A stretch of DNA of 64,000 nt from positions 62,001 through 126,000 of the forward strand of contig NZ_JAHBCL010000004.1 of assembly GCF_018390735.1 (NCBI RefSeq), given 5' to 3'. The notes under the pieces were generated by a model. That model worked only from the letters and a program-made list of their open reading frames with translations. It had not been told where the DNA came from and made no database searches. Made by a program: the position numbers and the translations under genes. The DNA is from Fusibacter paucivorans (GTDB lineage Bacteria; Bacillota; Clostridia; Peptostreptococcales; Acidaminobacteraceae). Shown here piece by piece: positions 8,732 to 17,818 of this stretch (within the stretch, counting starts at the first letter, position 1; each line of letters starts with the position of its first letter).

Positions 8732-10060
8732 TTAGTTGACACCTGCTGCAATACGGATTTGTTTTTGATGCCTTTCATCAATCTTATTGGTCGCATGTGT
8801 GCGGCTGTTTTTATAGTGAAGGTCGAGCACACCCGCCATACCGTTATCGCCAATGCGATCTAATGTTGAAGCGGCATGCGGCATGCCGGCTAATGAACCC
8901 GCGACAATATGATCCAAATAATAGACTAACACAGGACGCATGGTCCATGCGTAATTATAATCCCACAGCTTTTTAATCTTTTCAGTATCCTCTTTGGTCA
9001 ACGGTTCGATGTCCATATGATTGTGACCATAAGAGAACAGTGCATTAATTTTGACACCTGTGTAATAATCTTCAATCACAATTTTTATCTTACCGCGATA
9101 ATCTGCGCCGTAAATCGCTTCAGCCATCGGTAAAACTTCTTTAAACCAGTCGAGGTATTCCCCTGTACGCGTCGCGCCACGTGAAACGATTTCCGTCGAT
9201 TTAACCGTTAGCATGCCAAGCTGTCTAAAGACGCTAAAAGTCCCCGATCCAATAACACCGTCTACTTCAAGACCATAATGAGCTTGCAGCGATTTAACCG
9301 CATTAGCAGTCTCTTCTCCATAATACGTCGTGTACGTATCCGCATTCAAATAGCCCAAACATGCCAGCGCTTCCTGAATGACGGCAATATCGTCACTTGT
9401 ATCACCCTGTGCATAACTGGTCCGGGTGACTTCGCCGATATATCTCAAATTCTCTTCTGTACCGTCAGCATAAGCAATATCATCACTTAAGTTTTCTTCA
9501 TCAATCGCCGTTTGGGTTGATGTCTTAACATAGCCCATCGAAACGAGCTTGCCAATTGTGTCATTGCCGACGATCCCGTCGGCATCTAAACCATTAGCTC
9601 TTTGGAAAGCCTTGACGGCCGCTTCAGTCTTTGGACCAAAATTAACGGTCGGACGGTCAATTGCTAAGTAGCCTTCTTCAATAAGTGCTGATTGAATAAA
9701 CTGTATTTCTTCACTCTCATCATCATTTCGATAACTGGTTTTGGTCAGAAGTGGTAAGATATCCAAATTTGCCATTTTCGACATGGTGCCGTCACCGACG
9801 ACGCCATCCGCAGTCAAACCGTATTTTTCCTGAAATGCCTTGACGGCCGCTTCAGTCTTTGGACCAAATGTCGTTGCAAATTCTGATCCCGAGTAAGAAC
9901 CGTCTATATAGAGCGCAAGCTGTATCAGCTTCACATCTCTGCTTTCATCACCCTTCTTGTATGCAGATGCATCAAAATAGCTTGAATCGGCAAAAGACAT
10001 ACCTAGAAGGCTCGTCAAAGCCAATATGGATGTCAAAAGCAGTGTAATCCTTTTCCTCAT
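8732..10060 (-). CDS. Secreted protein with three peptidoglycan-binding domains and an uncharacterised C-terminal domain
   Basis: 442 residues, ATG behind GGAGG. A signal peptide (about 1-24) is followed by three PG_binding_1 repeats (about 30-100, 110-175, 215-285), each with FGPKTEAAVKAFQ..NGL..DG or a close variant. The C-terminal 150 residues hold conserved-looking His/Asp motifs: GHNHMDIEPLT, MPHAAS and SRTHATNKIDERHQ. I recall a similar NHxDxEPLT domain on other clostridial wall proteins, but it has no function I can name; the histidines suggest a metal site (inference). The protein likely sits in the cell wall. Confidence 0.82.
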   Translation of the reverse strand: MRKRITLLLTSILALTSLLGMSFADSSYFDASAYKKGDESRDVKLIQLALYIDGSYSGSEFATTFGPKTEAAVKAFQEKYGLTADGVVGDGTMSKMANLDILPLLTKTSYRNDDESEEIQFIQSALIEEGYLAIDRPTVNFGPKTEAAVKAFQRANGLDADGIVGNDTIGKLVSMGYVKTSTQTAIDEENLSDDIAYADGTEENLRYIGEVTRTSYAQGDTSDDIAVIQEALACLGYLNADTYTTYYGEETANAVKSLQAHYGLEVDGVIGSGTFSVFRQLGMLTVKSTEIVSRGATRTGEYLDWFKEVLPMAEAIYGADYRGKIKIVIEDYYTGVKINALFSYGHNHMDIEPLTKEDTEKIKKLWDYNYAWTMRPVLVYYLDHIVAGSLAGMPHAASTLDRIGDNGMAGVLDLHYKNSRTHATNKIDERHQKQIRIAAGVN

Positions 10061-10233
10061 AAATTTCCTCCGTTAGTTGCTTTTTTCAGTCATACGCCCC
10101 ATTGATACTGACTTTCATTCTGTTATCATTTGTGCATCTATGATTGCTAATTTTGCCTGTTATCTTTTTATCATATACCTAACAGCATTCTAACACATTA
10201 TGTTAACTAATTCAACCGCCTTCTGCCTTCATT

Positions 10234-10962
10234 TTACTGGGTTTTTGCCGTTAATCCCCTGACAACTGCCGATGCTAAAATCAGCCCCGCCGTCGAGGGG
10301 ACGAATCCCGTGCTTCCCGGCGGCTTTTTGCGTTTGTTTTCCAAAGCTTTCAGTGTCTCTTCCGGATAAGATGGCGTTATAGGACATTCCGGCGAATAAA
10401 CCACCTGCAAAGCCTTGATATCACGCTTTTTTAGTTCGTGGCGCATCACGCGCGCCAACGGACAGACAGACGTTTTATAAATATCGGTCAGCGTCAGCAT
10501 TGTGGGATCAAGTTTATTGCCGGTGCCCATTGAGGAAATAATCGGAATACCTTCACGTGTACATTTTTCGATAATGGCAAGCTTAGCACTTACCATGTCA
10601 ATGGCATCTACAACAAAATCGTAATCTGATTGAAAGAAATCTGAAAGCCGTTCCGGCGTTACCATTTCTGAAACAACTTCGACGGAAGCGTCGGGATTGA
10701 TCGCATCAATGCGCTCTGCCATCACTTCTGTTTTTAGACGCCCTATTGTCGAATGCAACGCATGAATTTGACGGTTAAGATTCGTGATATCCACTGTATC
10801 AAAGTCAATAAGCGTTAATTTACCAACACCTGACCGCGCCAGCGCCTCAACGGTGAATGATCCAACGCCCCCGATGCCAAAGACTGCAACATGTGCTTTT
10901 TGCAGTTTATCAAAACCGTCTTCGCCAATGAGATAACCCAATCGCTGAAACTGTTCCTGCAT
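10234..10962 (-). CDS. tcdA: tRNA threonylcarbamoyladenosine dehydratase (TcdA/CsdL-like, ThiF/E1 superfamily)
   Basis: 242 residues. Enzymes of this group use ATP to cyclise t6A at position 37 of ANN-decoding tRNAs to ct6A. The nucleotide-binding motif GIGGVGS (residues 29-35) opens a Rossmann fold, and LIDFDTVDITNLNRQ supplies the acidic and Arg/Gln residues typical of E1-like adenylation. DAIDMVSAKLAII and SMGTGNKLDPT match the TcdA branch rather than ThiF/MoeB, which carry zinc cysteines in CxxC pairs not seen here. The ATG directly follows the pepT stop, with GGAGG in the pepT end: one operon. Confidence 0.88.
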   Translation of the reverse strand: MQEQFQRLGYLIGEDGFDKLQKAHVAVFGIGGVGSFTVEALARSGVGKLTLIDFDTVDITNLNRQIHALHSTIGRLKTEVMAERIDAINPDASVEVVSEMVTPERLSDFFQSDYDFVVDAIDMVSAKLAIIEKCTREGIPIISSMGTGNKLDPTMLTLTDIYKTSVCPLARVMRHELKKRDIKALQVVYSPECPITPSYPEETLKALENKRKKPPGSTGFVPSTAGLILASAVVRGLTAKTQ

Positions 10963-12210
10963 CTATGCCTCCGACGGCATCGCCGCATAGCGCTTTGCGA
11001 TTTCAATAAGAATAGAGACGGTTTTCGTCATAGACTGAACGGGAATGTATTCAAACTTTCCGTGAAAATTATGCCCGCCCGTACAAAGGTTAGGACATGG
11101 CAATCCCATAAAAGACAGCCTTGAGCCGTCGGTCCCGCCGCGAATCGGCACGACGATCGGCGTAACGCCCTGTGTATGCATTGCTTCTGCTGCCACATCG
11201 ATCATGTGCATATGCGGTGCCACTTTTTCACGCATGTTATAGTAAGAATCTTTCAAATCAAGCACGATTGTCCCTTCGCCATATTCAGCGTTGAGATAGG
11301 CGGCAATCCGTTCAAAACGCGCTTTTTTAATTTCAAATTTTGCCATATCATGATCTCTGATAATATAACGCATCACAGCTTTTTCAACATTACCCTCAAA
11401 ATCATTGAGATGACTAAAACCTTCATAGCCCTCTGTGTAAGCAGGATTTTCAAATACCGGCAGCATTTCATGGAAAGCCATGCCGATAAGCAGTGCATTT
11501 TTCATTTTCAGCTTGGCGTAGCCCGGATGAATATTGCTGCCGTTAATGGTGACAATGGCAGACGCCGCATTGAAATTTTCAAATTCAATTTCTCCAATTT
11601 CACCGCCGTCAACGGTATAGCCAAAATCAGCCTTCAACTGTCCCAGATCGAATAAATCTGCACCGCGTCCAATTTCTTCATCAGGTGTAAAGGCGATTTT
11701 TATCGGACCGTGAACCGCATCCGGATCATTTAATAAACACTCCGCCATGGTCATAATTTCCGCAACACCGGCTTTGTCATCTGCACCGAGTAATGTCGTC
11801 CCATCCGTTACAATCAAATCTTGTCCAATATATTTTTCAAGTGATTCGAACTTCTTCGGCGACATAACAATGCCTTCTGCTTCATTGAGCACAATGTCGC
11901 TGCCATCATAGGCTTCAACAACGCGCGCCTTCACATCTTTTCCCGAAAAATCCGGTGACGTATCCATATGTGCAAGGAAAGCTACTTTAGGGCCCAAGCC
12001 GTCACAGTTTTTTGCTGGCAGCTCGCCGTAGATATAACCGTTTTTATCCATGGTCACATTCGAAATGCCAATCGCCTGCATTTCCGCTACCAGTGCATCA
12101 CCTAAAACGCGCTGTTTTGCAGAAGACGGACAGGTTTCCGATGTCGGATCTGATGTGGTTTCAATGGCAACATATTTTAAAAAACGTTCTTTAACTTTCA
12201 TTGTATTCAT
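10963..12210 (-). CDS. pepT: Peptidase T (tripeptide aminopeptidase, M20 family)
   Basis: 415 residues. PepT removes the N-terminal residue from tripeptides in the cytoplasm with two zinc ions. Metal and catalytic residues are visible: His81 and Asp83 in LAHMDTSPDFSG, GADDKAG (bridging Asp), PDEEIGRGAD (general-base Glu) and NFHGKFEY near the C-terminus. The start at 12210 is preferred because AGGAGG lies 5 bases upstream. Its ATG overlaps the aminotransferase stop by 4 bases (ATGA), and its stop abuts tcdA, so translation of the three genes is probably coupled. Confidence 0.94.
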   Translation of the reverse strand: MNTMKVKERFLKYVAIETTSDPTSETCPSSAKQRVLGDALVAEMQAIGISNVTMDKNGYIYGELPAKNCDGLGPKVAFLAHMDTSPDFSGKDVKARVVEAYDGSDIVLNEAEGIVMSPKKFESLEKYIGQDLIVTDGTTLLGADDKAGVAEIMTMAECLLNDPDAVHGPIKIAFTPDEEIGRGADLFDLGQLKADFGYTVDGGEIGEIEFENFNAASAIVTINGSNIHPGYAKLKMKNALLIGMAFHEMLPVFENPAYTEGYEGFSHLNDFEGNVEKAVMRYIIRDHDMAKFEIKKARFERIAAYLNAEYGEGTIVLDLKDSYYNMREKVAPHMHMIDVAAEAMHTQGVTPIVVPIRGGTDGSRLSFMGLPCPNLCTGGHNFHGKFEYIPVQSMTKTVSILIEIAKRYAAMPSEA

Positions 12211-13052
12211 ATAGCCTCCTCATTGTGTTCATATAGCCGCCTTGTTTCTTCAATGCTTTGATGGACTGTTTCACCAAACTTTTCAATTAATGCTTTAATC
12301 GTCGGGTGAGCTGCTGATTCAAATACAGCATTATCTATTTGGGCAATCGGCAGAATGTGTATGGATGTTCCTGAGATAAAACATGCTTCAAAAGCTGCAA
12401 TATCCTCTAAATACAAATCACTTTCAATCACATTAAGCCCCATTTTCGCTGCAAGCGTCAGCAGCCTTCGCCTTGTGATTCCCATCAGAATATCTTCTGA
12501 TTTTGCAGAATAAAGCGTGTTGCCCTTTACAAAAAATAGATTTGATTTACTGCCCTCCGCTATTTTATGCGCTTTATTCATAATAATGACTTCAAACGCA
12601 CCGGTTGCCGACTTCACTTGGTTAATATGTTCAACATAAGCCGTATTCACAATCTTTGCATGCGGCATCGAACGTACAATTTCCGTCGTCACCGTTTTAA
12701 TTCCCATTTGGTATTGCAGCACTTCAGGATAATACGACGGCACTAAATACAAGCGCTCCTGCCATGCAGACTTCCCTGCAATTTTACCAATTTCAAGGCG
12801 TATATTCTGTGCCGTGATGCCATTGACTTGCGCAAGATGTCGTATGCGCCGATACAGTTTTTCGGAAGATACATCGTAATCAGCTGAAACCAAGTCTAAA
12901 GAATGTTCAAGACGTGTCAGATGATCGTCAAAAAAGAGCGGCGTGCCTTCCATGAGCCGAATGACTTCATAGACTGGCGGGCATTCCCATATATCATCGG
13001 GAAATTTCGTTGTCAACTCACCATCTACATAAAGCCATAATGCTTCTGCCAT
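12207..13052 (-). CDS. Class IV (fold-type IV) PLP-dependent aminotransferase or aminodeoxychorismate lyase
   Basis: 281 residues, ATG behind GGAGG. The family comprises branched-chain aminotransferase, D-amino-acid aminotransferase and 4-amino-4-deoxychorismate lyase. The PLP lysine is Lys147 in NQVKSATG; EGSKSNLFF is the conserved cofactor-phosphate segment, and FISGTSIHILPI the usual C-terminal loop. At 281 residues it is close to Dat/PabC and short for IlvE (about 300-360). Its operon partners (pepT, tcdA) do not decide the substrate. Family firm; reaction unresolved. Confidence 0.82.
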   Translation of the reverse strand: MAEALWLYVDGELTTKFPDDIWECPPVYEVIRLMEGTPLFFDDHLTRLEHSLDLVSADYDVSSEKLYRRIRHLAQVNGITAQNIRLEIGKIAGKSAWQERLYLVPSYYPEVLQYQMGIKTVTTEIVRSMPHAKIVNTAYVEHINQVKSATGAFEVIIMNKAHKIAEGSKSNLFFVKGNTLYSAKSEDILMGITRRRLLTLAAKMGLNVIESDLYLEDIAAFEACFISGTSIHILPIAQIDNAVFESAAHPTIKALIEKFGETVHQSIEETRRLYEHNEEAI

Positions 13053-13137
13053 AATTATGCCTCCAATCCTAAAGCTTCTCTCCTTTAAGTATACGCTGTT
13101 TCACCGCATTAAAAAAGTAACAAAATATTAATGAACG

Positions 13138-13190
13138 CAAAAAAACAGCATGTGCAGCGCCCATTACATACGCACACATACTGTTTTTAA
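13138..13190 (-). terminator. Terminator of the MacB-like ABC operon
   Basis: A stem pairs the minus-strand sequence AAAAACAG.ATGTG (right side, 13172-13188) with its complement near 13141-13154. It is followed on the minus strand by TTTTTTT, just downstream of the permease stop. Confidence 0.75.
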
Positions 13191-13203
13191 ACTTTTTTCA
13201 ATA

Positions 13204-14547
13204 TTACTCAGTTCGAATTGCTTCAAGTGCGCTAAGGCGCGTCGCCCTAACTGCTGGATAGTATCCGGCAGCCAAGCCGATAAAGGTAGAGAATGCAATG
13301 CCGAGCAATGCCAGCCAATACGGAATATCCGACAAGAAACCTACACCGTAATAGCCGCCGCCCTCACTCATGCCGGAGAGGACGGAATTAATGAGAAATG
13401 AAATCCCATAACTGATGACAACGCCAAAGACACCGCCAAAGAAACCAATCATCGCTGCTTCAAACAAGAAGAGTCTTTTGATGTCTTTGAGTTCAGCGCC
13501 AATAACTTTCATGACGCCAATTTCTTTTGTCCGCTCGTAAATTGACATGACCATGGTATTGGTAATGCCAATCGCAGCAACAAATAGTGAAACGGCACCG
13601 ATCCCACCGAGAACTGCCTGAATGAGACCGGAAGTCTGCTTCATGTTCTCCAGTGCATCTGTCAGACTGTAGGCTTCATAGCCCATTTCCTTGACCTGCT
13701 CCTGTACTTCTTGGACATACTTGACATCATCAACACTTATTTTCATTTGATCGTATTTGTCTTGGTCTTCATTGCTGCGCGAGCGCTTGCGCCCGCCGTT
13801 GTCATCATCGTTGTTTTTATTGCGCCTGTCAAAATCAGCTTTAAGCTTGGTGAAGACATCATAATCAATGAAGATGTCCCAAGCATAATCCCAGTCTTCC
13901 TCAGAAGTTAACCCCGTTGGTGTAATGACAAAGCCGCGCGGGCGCTTGCCGTCGTAATAGGACGATGACGGCACAACTTCCAGTTTTGTATTCATAACGT
14001 CTACAGACGACTGGTTGCTGTATGGATTTCTGGAATTCGGATCGTAGAAATCCTCAGAAACGCGAAAACCCATCAGGACTTCATTGACACCGTCTGCCGA
14101 CGGCATCGTTCCTTCACTGAGATCAATGTCGAGCTTTTTAAATTTCTCGAGATCTACCGCCATAATGCCCGCCCAGCTTTGGAGTTTTCCGGCGTAAAGC
14201 GTACCGTCAAAACGCTTCATCCCCAAGGCGAACTCGACGTGTTCAATATTCTCAAAAGTACTGATTGTCTCGTCATTAAATGCCACTTCACCCTCAGGTA
14301 CACTGCTGCTTTCGCCTGAATCAGACATGACCATATAACCGCCGCGATTGTTGTATACTTCAATCATGGTGAGGCTGCCGTACTCCTCAAGCTGTTGCTC
14401 AAAGGCCTTGTTCATGCCCAGACCCAGTGAAACCATGACGACAATGGAAGCCGTCCCAATAATGACGCCAAGTACCGTCAAAATAGTTCGCGCTTTTCGC
14501 CGCAATAGATTCTTAATGCCCATTAGGGCTAATTCTAGACTATTCAT
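13204..14547 (-). CDS. ABC transporter permease, MacB/FtsX family
   Basis: 447 residues. An N-terminal membrane helix (about 20-45) starts within RTILTVLGVIIGTASIVVM, the hallmark of the MacB periplasmic-core family. A large extracytoplasmic domain (about 50-310) includes an odd charged stretch rich in Arg/Lys/Asp/Asn (about 245-265). Three C-terminal helices carry the FtsX domain, with a conserved ERTKEIGVMKVIGA segment. The start overlaps the upstream gene by 8 bases. It works with the ATPase at 16590, probably in mechanotransmission or export of peptides or lipids; the substrate is unknown. Confidence 0.9.
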   Translation of the reverse strand: MNSLELALMGIKNLLRRKARTILTVLGVIIGTASIVVMVSLGLGMNKAFEQQLEEYGSLTMIEVYNNRGGYMVMSDSGESSSVPEGEVAFNDETISTFENIEHVEFALGMKRFDGTLYAGKLQSWAGIMAVDLEKFKKLDIDLSEGTMPSADGVNEVLMGFRVSEDFYDPNSRNPYSNQSSVDVMNTKLEVVPSSSYYDGKRPRGFVITPTGLTSEEDWDYAWDIFIDYDVFTKLKADFDRRNKNNDDDNGGRKRSRSNEDQDKYDQMKISVDDVKYVQEVQEQVKEMGYEAYSLTDALENMKQTSGLIQAVLGGIGAVSLFVAAIGITNTMVMSIYERTKEIGVMKVIGAELKDIKRLFLFEAAMIGFFGGVFGVVISYGISFLINSVLSGMSEGGGYYGVGFLSDIPYWLALLGIAFSTFIGLAAGYYPAVRATRLSALEAIRTE

Positions 14548-16561
14548 CCAAATCCTCCATCGCCTTTAAAAGCTTAGCTTTTCTACGCTTTCTGACGACG
14601 ATTACGATGGCGACGACGGCGATCACCAAAATACCGCCGATAATAATTTTATTGAGACCTGTATCTGCCGGCTGTTCTTCCGGGAACATTTCATCTTCCA
14701 TCGGATATTTGTCAAAATCCATTTCCATTGCCGGCATAACCGTATACGTAAACGGCTCTTCGTGGGTTGATACATTGCCAAGTGCATCTTCGAAGGAATA
14801 GATGAGCTTGCCGTCAAATGATCCTTCTTCATATGCGTAAGACTGTGCACTGTAGTAATCGCTGTTGCCCGCTTCAAAATTGCCGACAAAATAGCTTGAT
14901 TCACTGGTTTCTACACCTTCTACTTTTACCATCATGTTATACATCGTGGACTTGCCCATATTGTAGAATTCCTGTTCGATATAGAAAGGCTGTCCCGCAT
15001 AAATTTCATAAGGAATGATGAGGTCTGCTGTTTCAAGTCTTACGGGCTGTGCAACCGCTATACTGAGGTTTTCAGTCTCGCTGTAAGGCGTTTCCGTTGC
15101 ATCGTAGGCATTGCCGTTGCCATCTTCGTATTCCATTTTAACGGTAAGCGAATAGATTTTAACGCTAGCGTCAATTTTTGTCTTCAAGACCACTTCGTGC
15201 TCATAAATCGCCCCCGGTGCAATGCTGTTGATAAAGAATGAACTTGAAGAATCAACAGGGGTAAACACACTCTCTTCGCCGGTTAGCGTCACTTTGATAT
15301 TGCGTGTATATTCCGCTGTACTGGTATTTTCAATGAAGAGTTTAAGGGTGTAGTTTTCGCCCGCCAAGACGTTTTCACCACCGTAATCGTAGTGATCAAT
15401 AATCAATTTTGGCTTGCTGCCCGATTCTGAATCCTCTACGAAAAAGCCCAAGTAACTGTTGATGGTCTGCATGTTTTCACTGGTATCGCCCTTTGCGTAA
15501 TAATTCACTTTTGCCCAGCCGTCATAATTTTGTTCTGACATGCTTGATTTCGACATAAGGGATACGGTAAACTGCTGCGCTTCGCCGGCTTTCATGCCCC
15601 TAACAACCTTTTTCGCAGGTGTCTTTGCGACGAAATCACTTGGATATTCAACGACGAATTCAGCATAGTCAAGATCAACACTGCTGTTGTTTTCTATCGT
15701 ATAGGTAACGTCAAAGCTTTGATTCGGCTTTAGTGATGTCGGATATTCAACATTGGTGATTTCAACGTTAACGCCAGTTGTATCAACACCGTCAACTTGG
15801 AAGTAAAGCGGTACTTCTTTGGTATATTCATTGCCGTAACTATCAATGTAAACGACGTTTGCCGTCAGCGTCTTCACACCTGTTGTAGCATTTTCTCCGG
15901 CTTTGATGCGATAACTTGCCAGTTCTGATTTATTGGCTTCAATGGATTGAATTGATTTTGTATCCACATCTTCATCTAGTAAGATCCCGGTATTGGAAAA
16001 ACCGCTCAGTGTCACGCGGACATCCTTCGCTGCAATGGTCCCTGTATTTTTTAGGTACATGACAATGCCGTCTTCAACGCCTGCTTGAATTGAATCATAG
16101 CCGCTTCGATATTCAACAATACCGACAATTGGTTCTACATTGCTGTTGATGACTTCAACATATGCTTTTGATGTCGTTGAATACGATGCGCCATAACGGT
16201 TCTCATAATCAAACTGAACGTCAAATTCATAATAGCGCTGTTCAGCAACGGGACTTACGTATAAATTAAAGGTGATGGTTTCTTTTTCTTTTGGGTTTAA
16301 GCGGTCAACTTTTTGCGACATGCTGCTGATATCTGATTTAAACGGATGATCACCTTTAATAGTCACACTAACGCTGTTTGCAACATTGGTTGAGTTATTG
16401 TAAACGGTCATTTCGTAGGTCGTCGCCTCACCAGCCGTAACGATCTGCGTTTCACCAGCTGTTACGATGCCTACCAATGGTTCAAGTGAATCCGCAAAGA
16501 CTACGGTTTGGCTCATCACCATCAGCAAGGCCATAATTAATAGGATATATCGCTTTCTCAT
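14540..16561 (-). CDS. Exported CARDB/S-layer-like beta-sandwich protein with C-terminal membrane anchor
   Basis: 673 residues from ATG 16561, chosen because GAGGAAAG precedes it and a signal peptide (MRKRYILLIMALLMVMSQTV) follows at once. The body holds about five repeated beta-sandwich segments of the COG1361/CARDB type, recognisable from recurring V...NTG.I.A..V.VTLSG, Y.I.NNS..D and LFIENTS patterns. Near the C-terminus a short acidic linker is followed by one membrane helix (IIGGILVIAVVAIVIVVRKR). It sits between the ATPase and permease genes, overlapping the latter, so it is probably an extracellular partner of this exporter. Function beyond that is not known. Confidence 0.8.
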   Translation of the reverse strand: MRKRYILLIMALLMVMSQTVVFADSLEPLVGIVTAGETQIVTAGEATTYEMTVYNNSTNVANSVSVTIKGDHPFKSDISSMSQKVDRLNPKEKETITFNLYVSPVAEQRYYEFDVQFDYENRYGASYSTTSKAYVEVINSNVEPIVGIVEYRSGYDSIQAGVEDGIVMYLKNTGTIAAKDVRVTLSGFSNTGILLDEDVDTKSIQSIEANKSELASYRIKAGENATTGVKTLTANVVYIDSYGNEYTKEVPLYFQVDGVDTTGVNVEITNVEYPTSLKPNQSFDVTYTIENNSSVDLDYAEFVVEYPSDFVAKTPAKKVVRGMKAGEAQQFTVSLMSKSSMSEQNYDGWAKVNYYAKGDTSENMQTINSYLGFFVEDSESGSKPKLIIDHYDYGGENVLAGENYTLKLFIENTSTAEYTRNIKVTLTGEESVFTPVDSSSSFFINSIAPGAIYEHEVVLKTKIDASVKIYSLTVKMEYEDGNGNAYDATETPYSETENLSIAVAQPVRLETADLIIPYEIYAGQPFYIEQEFYNMGKSTMYNMMVKVEGVETSESSYFVGNFEAGNSDYYSAQSYAYEEGSFDGKLIYSFEDALGNVSTHEEPFTYTVMPAMEMDFDKYPMEDEMFPEEQPADTGLNKIIIGGILVIAVVAIVIVVRKRRKAKLLKAMEDLDE

Positions 16562-16589
16562 CTCTTTCCTCCATCGTGTTTTCGTTTTT

Positions 16590-17381
16590 CTACAGCGCCG
16601 CACTGGCGGCTTCAGTAATATCGTCTGCTGTAATAAAGGATTCTTCATAAGGTTTTATAAATTTCTCGTAAACATCATCTTCCGGTCGCTCTTCGACGGA
16701 TTGAATGTCACCATCCCGTATGTTTACTACTTTATCAGCATAAAGCGCAACTTCCGGGTCATGGGTAACAATGACAATGGTCTGATCTTTTTCACGCGCC
16801 ATGCGCCACATAATATGCATGACTTCAATAGATGTCTTTGTATCGAGATTGCCCGTCGGCTCATCTGCAAAGACGATCTCAGGCGTTCCCACAAACGCAC
16901 GCGCAATGCCGACACGCTGCTGCTGTCCGCCGCTCATCTGCGTAGGCTTATGATGATACCGGTCGCCCAGTCCCACCATTTTCAAATATTTCTTAGCGCG
17001 TTTCTCACGCAGTGCCTTTGGCATGCCTCTAAAAATCAACGGCATTGCTACATTTTCGATTGCCGTCAATGCCGACAGCAAGTTGTAAGACTGAAAAATA
17101 AAGCCAATATTGCGCTGTCTAAACTTTGCCAGCTGCTTTTCACTCATTTTCTCAATGGCTTCACTCTTTATTAAAATCGTGCCCTTAGATGGCTTTTCCA
17201 GTCCTGCCATCATATTGAGCAGCGTTGATTTCCCAGAACCTGATGTTCCCAGAATACAGCATATCTCACCTCTGTGTATATCGAGGTCAATCTGTCTGAG
17301 TGCAACAACCTTTTCATTGCCAATACGATACACCTTTCTAAGGCCTTTGACACTGATCACAACTTCACTGTGTTTGGTCAT
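16590..17381 (-). CDS. ABC transporter ATP-binding protein, MacB/LolD type
   Basis: 263 residues from ATG 17381, set by GGAGGAGGTT just upstream; a TTG further out at 17399 has no such site. Walker A is GTSGSGKST, the signature [14 protein letters not shown], Walker [13 protein letters not shown], and the switch His lies in VTHDPE. This arrangement fits the type VII (MacB/LolD) exporter ATPases. It is the first gene of the operon, 28 bases before the CARDB-like gene. It energises the permease at 13204. A C-terminal extension of about 30 residues is acidic and Ala-rich. Confidence 0.93.
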   Translation of the reverse strand: MTKHSEVVISVKGLRKVYRIGNEKVVALRQIDLDIHRGEICCILGTSGSGKSTLLNMMAGLEKPSKGTILIKSEAIEKMSEKQLAKFRQRNIGFIFQSYNLLSALTAIENVAMPLIFRGMPKALREKRAKKYLKMVGLGDRYHHKPTQMSGGQQQRVGIARAFVGTPEIVFADEPTGNLDTKTSIEVMHIMWRMAREKDQTIVIVTHDPEVALYADKVVNIRDGDIQSVEERPEDDVYEKFIKPYEESFITADDITEAASAAL

Positions 17382-17591
17382 AACCTCCTCCTTTCTCAAA
17401 TCTCAAAAATATGCCCCTTATTATCAATCGTCATGATGGGATCACCATTCTCTCTGTATGGTACTGCTGTGATCACATTCAATCCTTCTCATAAATACCC
17501 TTCAATGTTTTCTTTTCAGTGTGTTCATTACTTGCCGCATTGCCCAGTGCTTATGCCGCCTGTTCTCGCTGCATTTCGAGAAATAACAGCT

Positions 17592-17654
17592 TTCACACCA
17601 TATGTCGTATTTTGCACAGCTTTTATTTGTCCCAAATACGACATATGATGTGAA
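17592..17654. repeat. 21-bp near-perfect inverted repeat with 21-nt spacer, upstream of the MacB-like operon
   Basis: Arms at 17592-17612 and 17634-17654 match at 20 of 21 positions (core CATATGTCGTATTT). Their centres are 42 bp apart. Neither strand has a T run after the arms, so this is not a simple terminator. It lies in the 437-bp gap between the divergent ABC operon and the Y-family polymerase gene. The rest of that gap holds the LexA-controlled promoter and nothing else I recognise. Confidence 0.8.
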
Positions 17655-17750
17655 ACACACTTAGTAAACGCTTTAAGGTCTCTGTCCTAGGTTACCGAAT
17701 CGTTTTGTCCTTCCTGTGAACTTTCACAGAAATGTTATAAATACTTTATA

Positions 17751-17779
17751 TCGACAACCGAACACATGTTCTGTATAAT
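17751..17779 (+). promoter_or_regulatory. SOS promoter of the Y-family polymerase with LexA box
   Basis: TCGACA (17751-17756) and TATAAT (17774-17779) are 17 bases apart. Between them CGAACACATGTTCT (17759-17772) matches the Gram-positive LexA (DinR) operator, GAAC-N4-GTTC. LexA bound here would block the promoter directly. Confidence 0.9.
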
Positions 17780-17818
17780 GAAATTAACCCATCTGAAATA
17801 AAGAAAGAGGTACGCAAC

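Noticed and set aside
16467-17174. A 235-codon plus-strand open frame opposite the ABC ATPase gene
   Set aside because: It is a shadow of well-supported minus-strand genes with intact motifs, and its product has no recognisable features.
17592-17654. Inverted repeat considered as an intrinsic terminator
   Set aside because: No T run follows on either strand, and the 21-nt spacer is long for a terminator loop.
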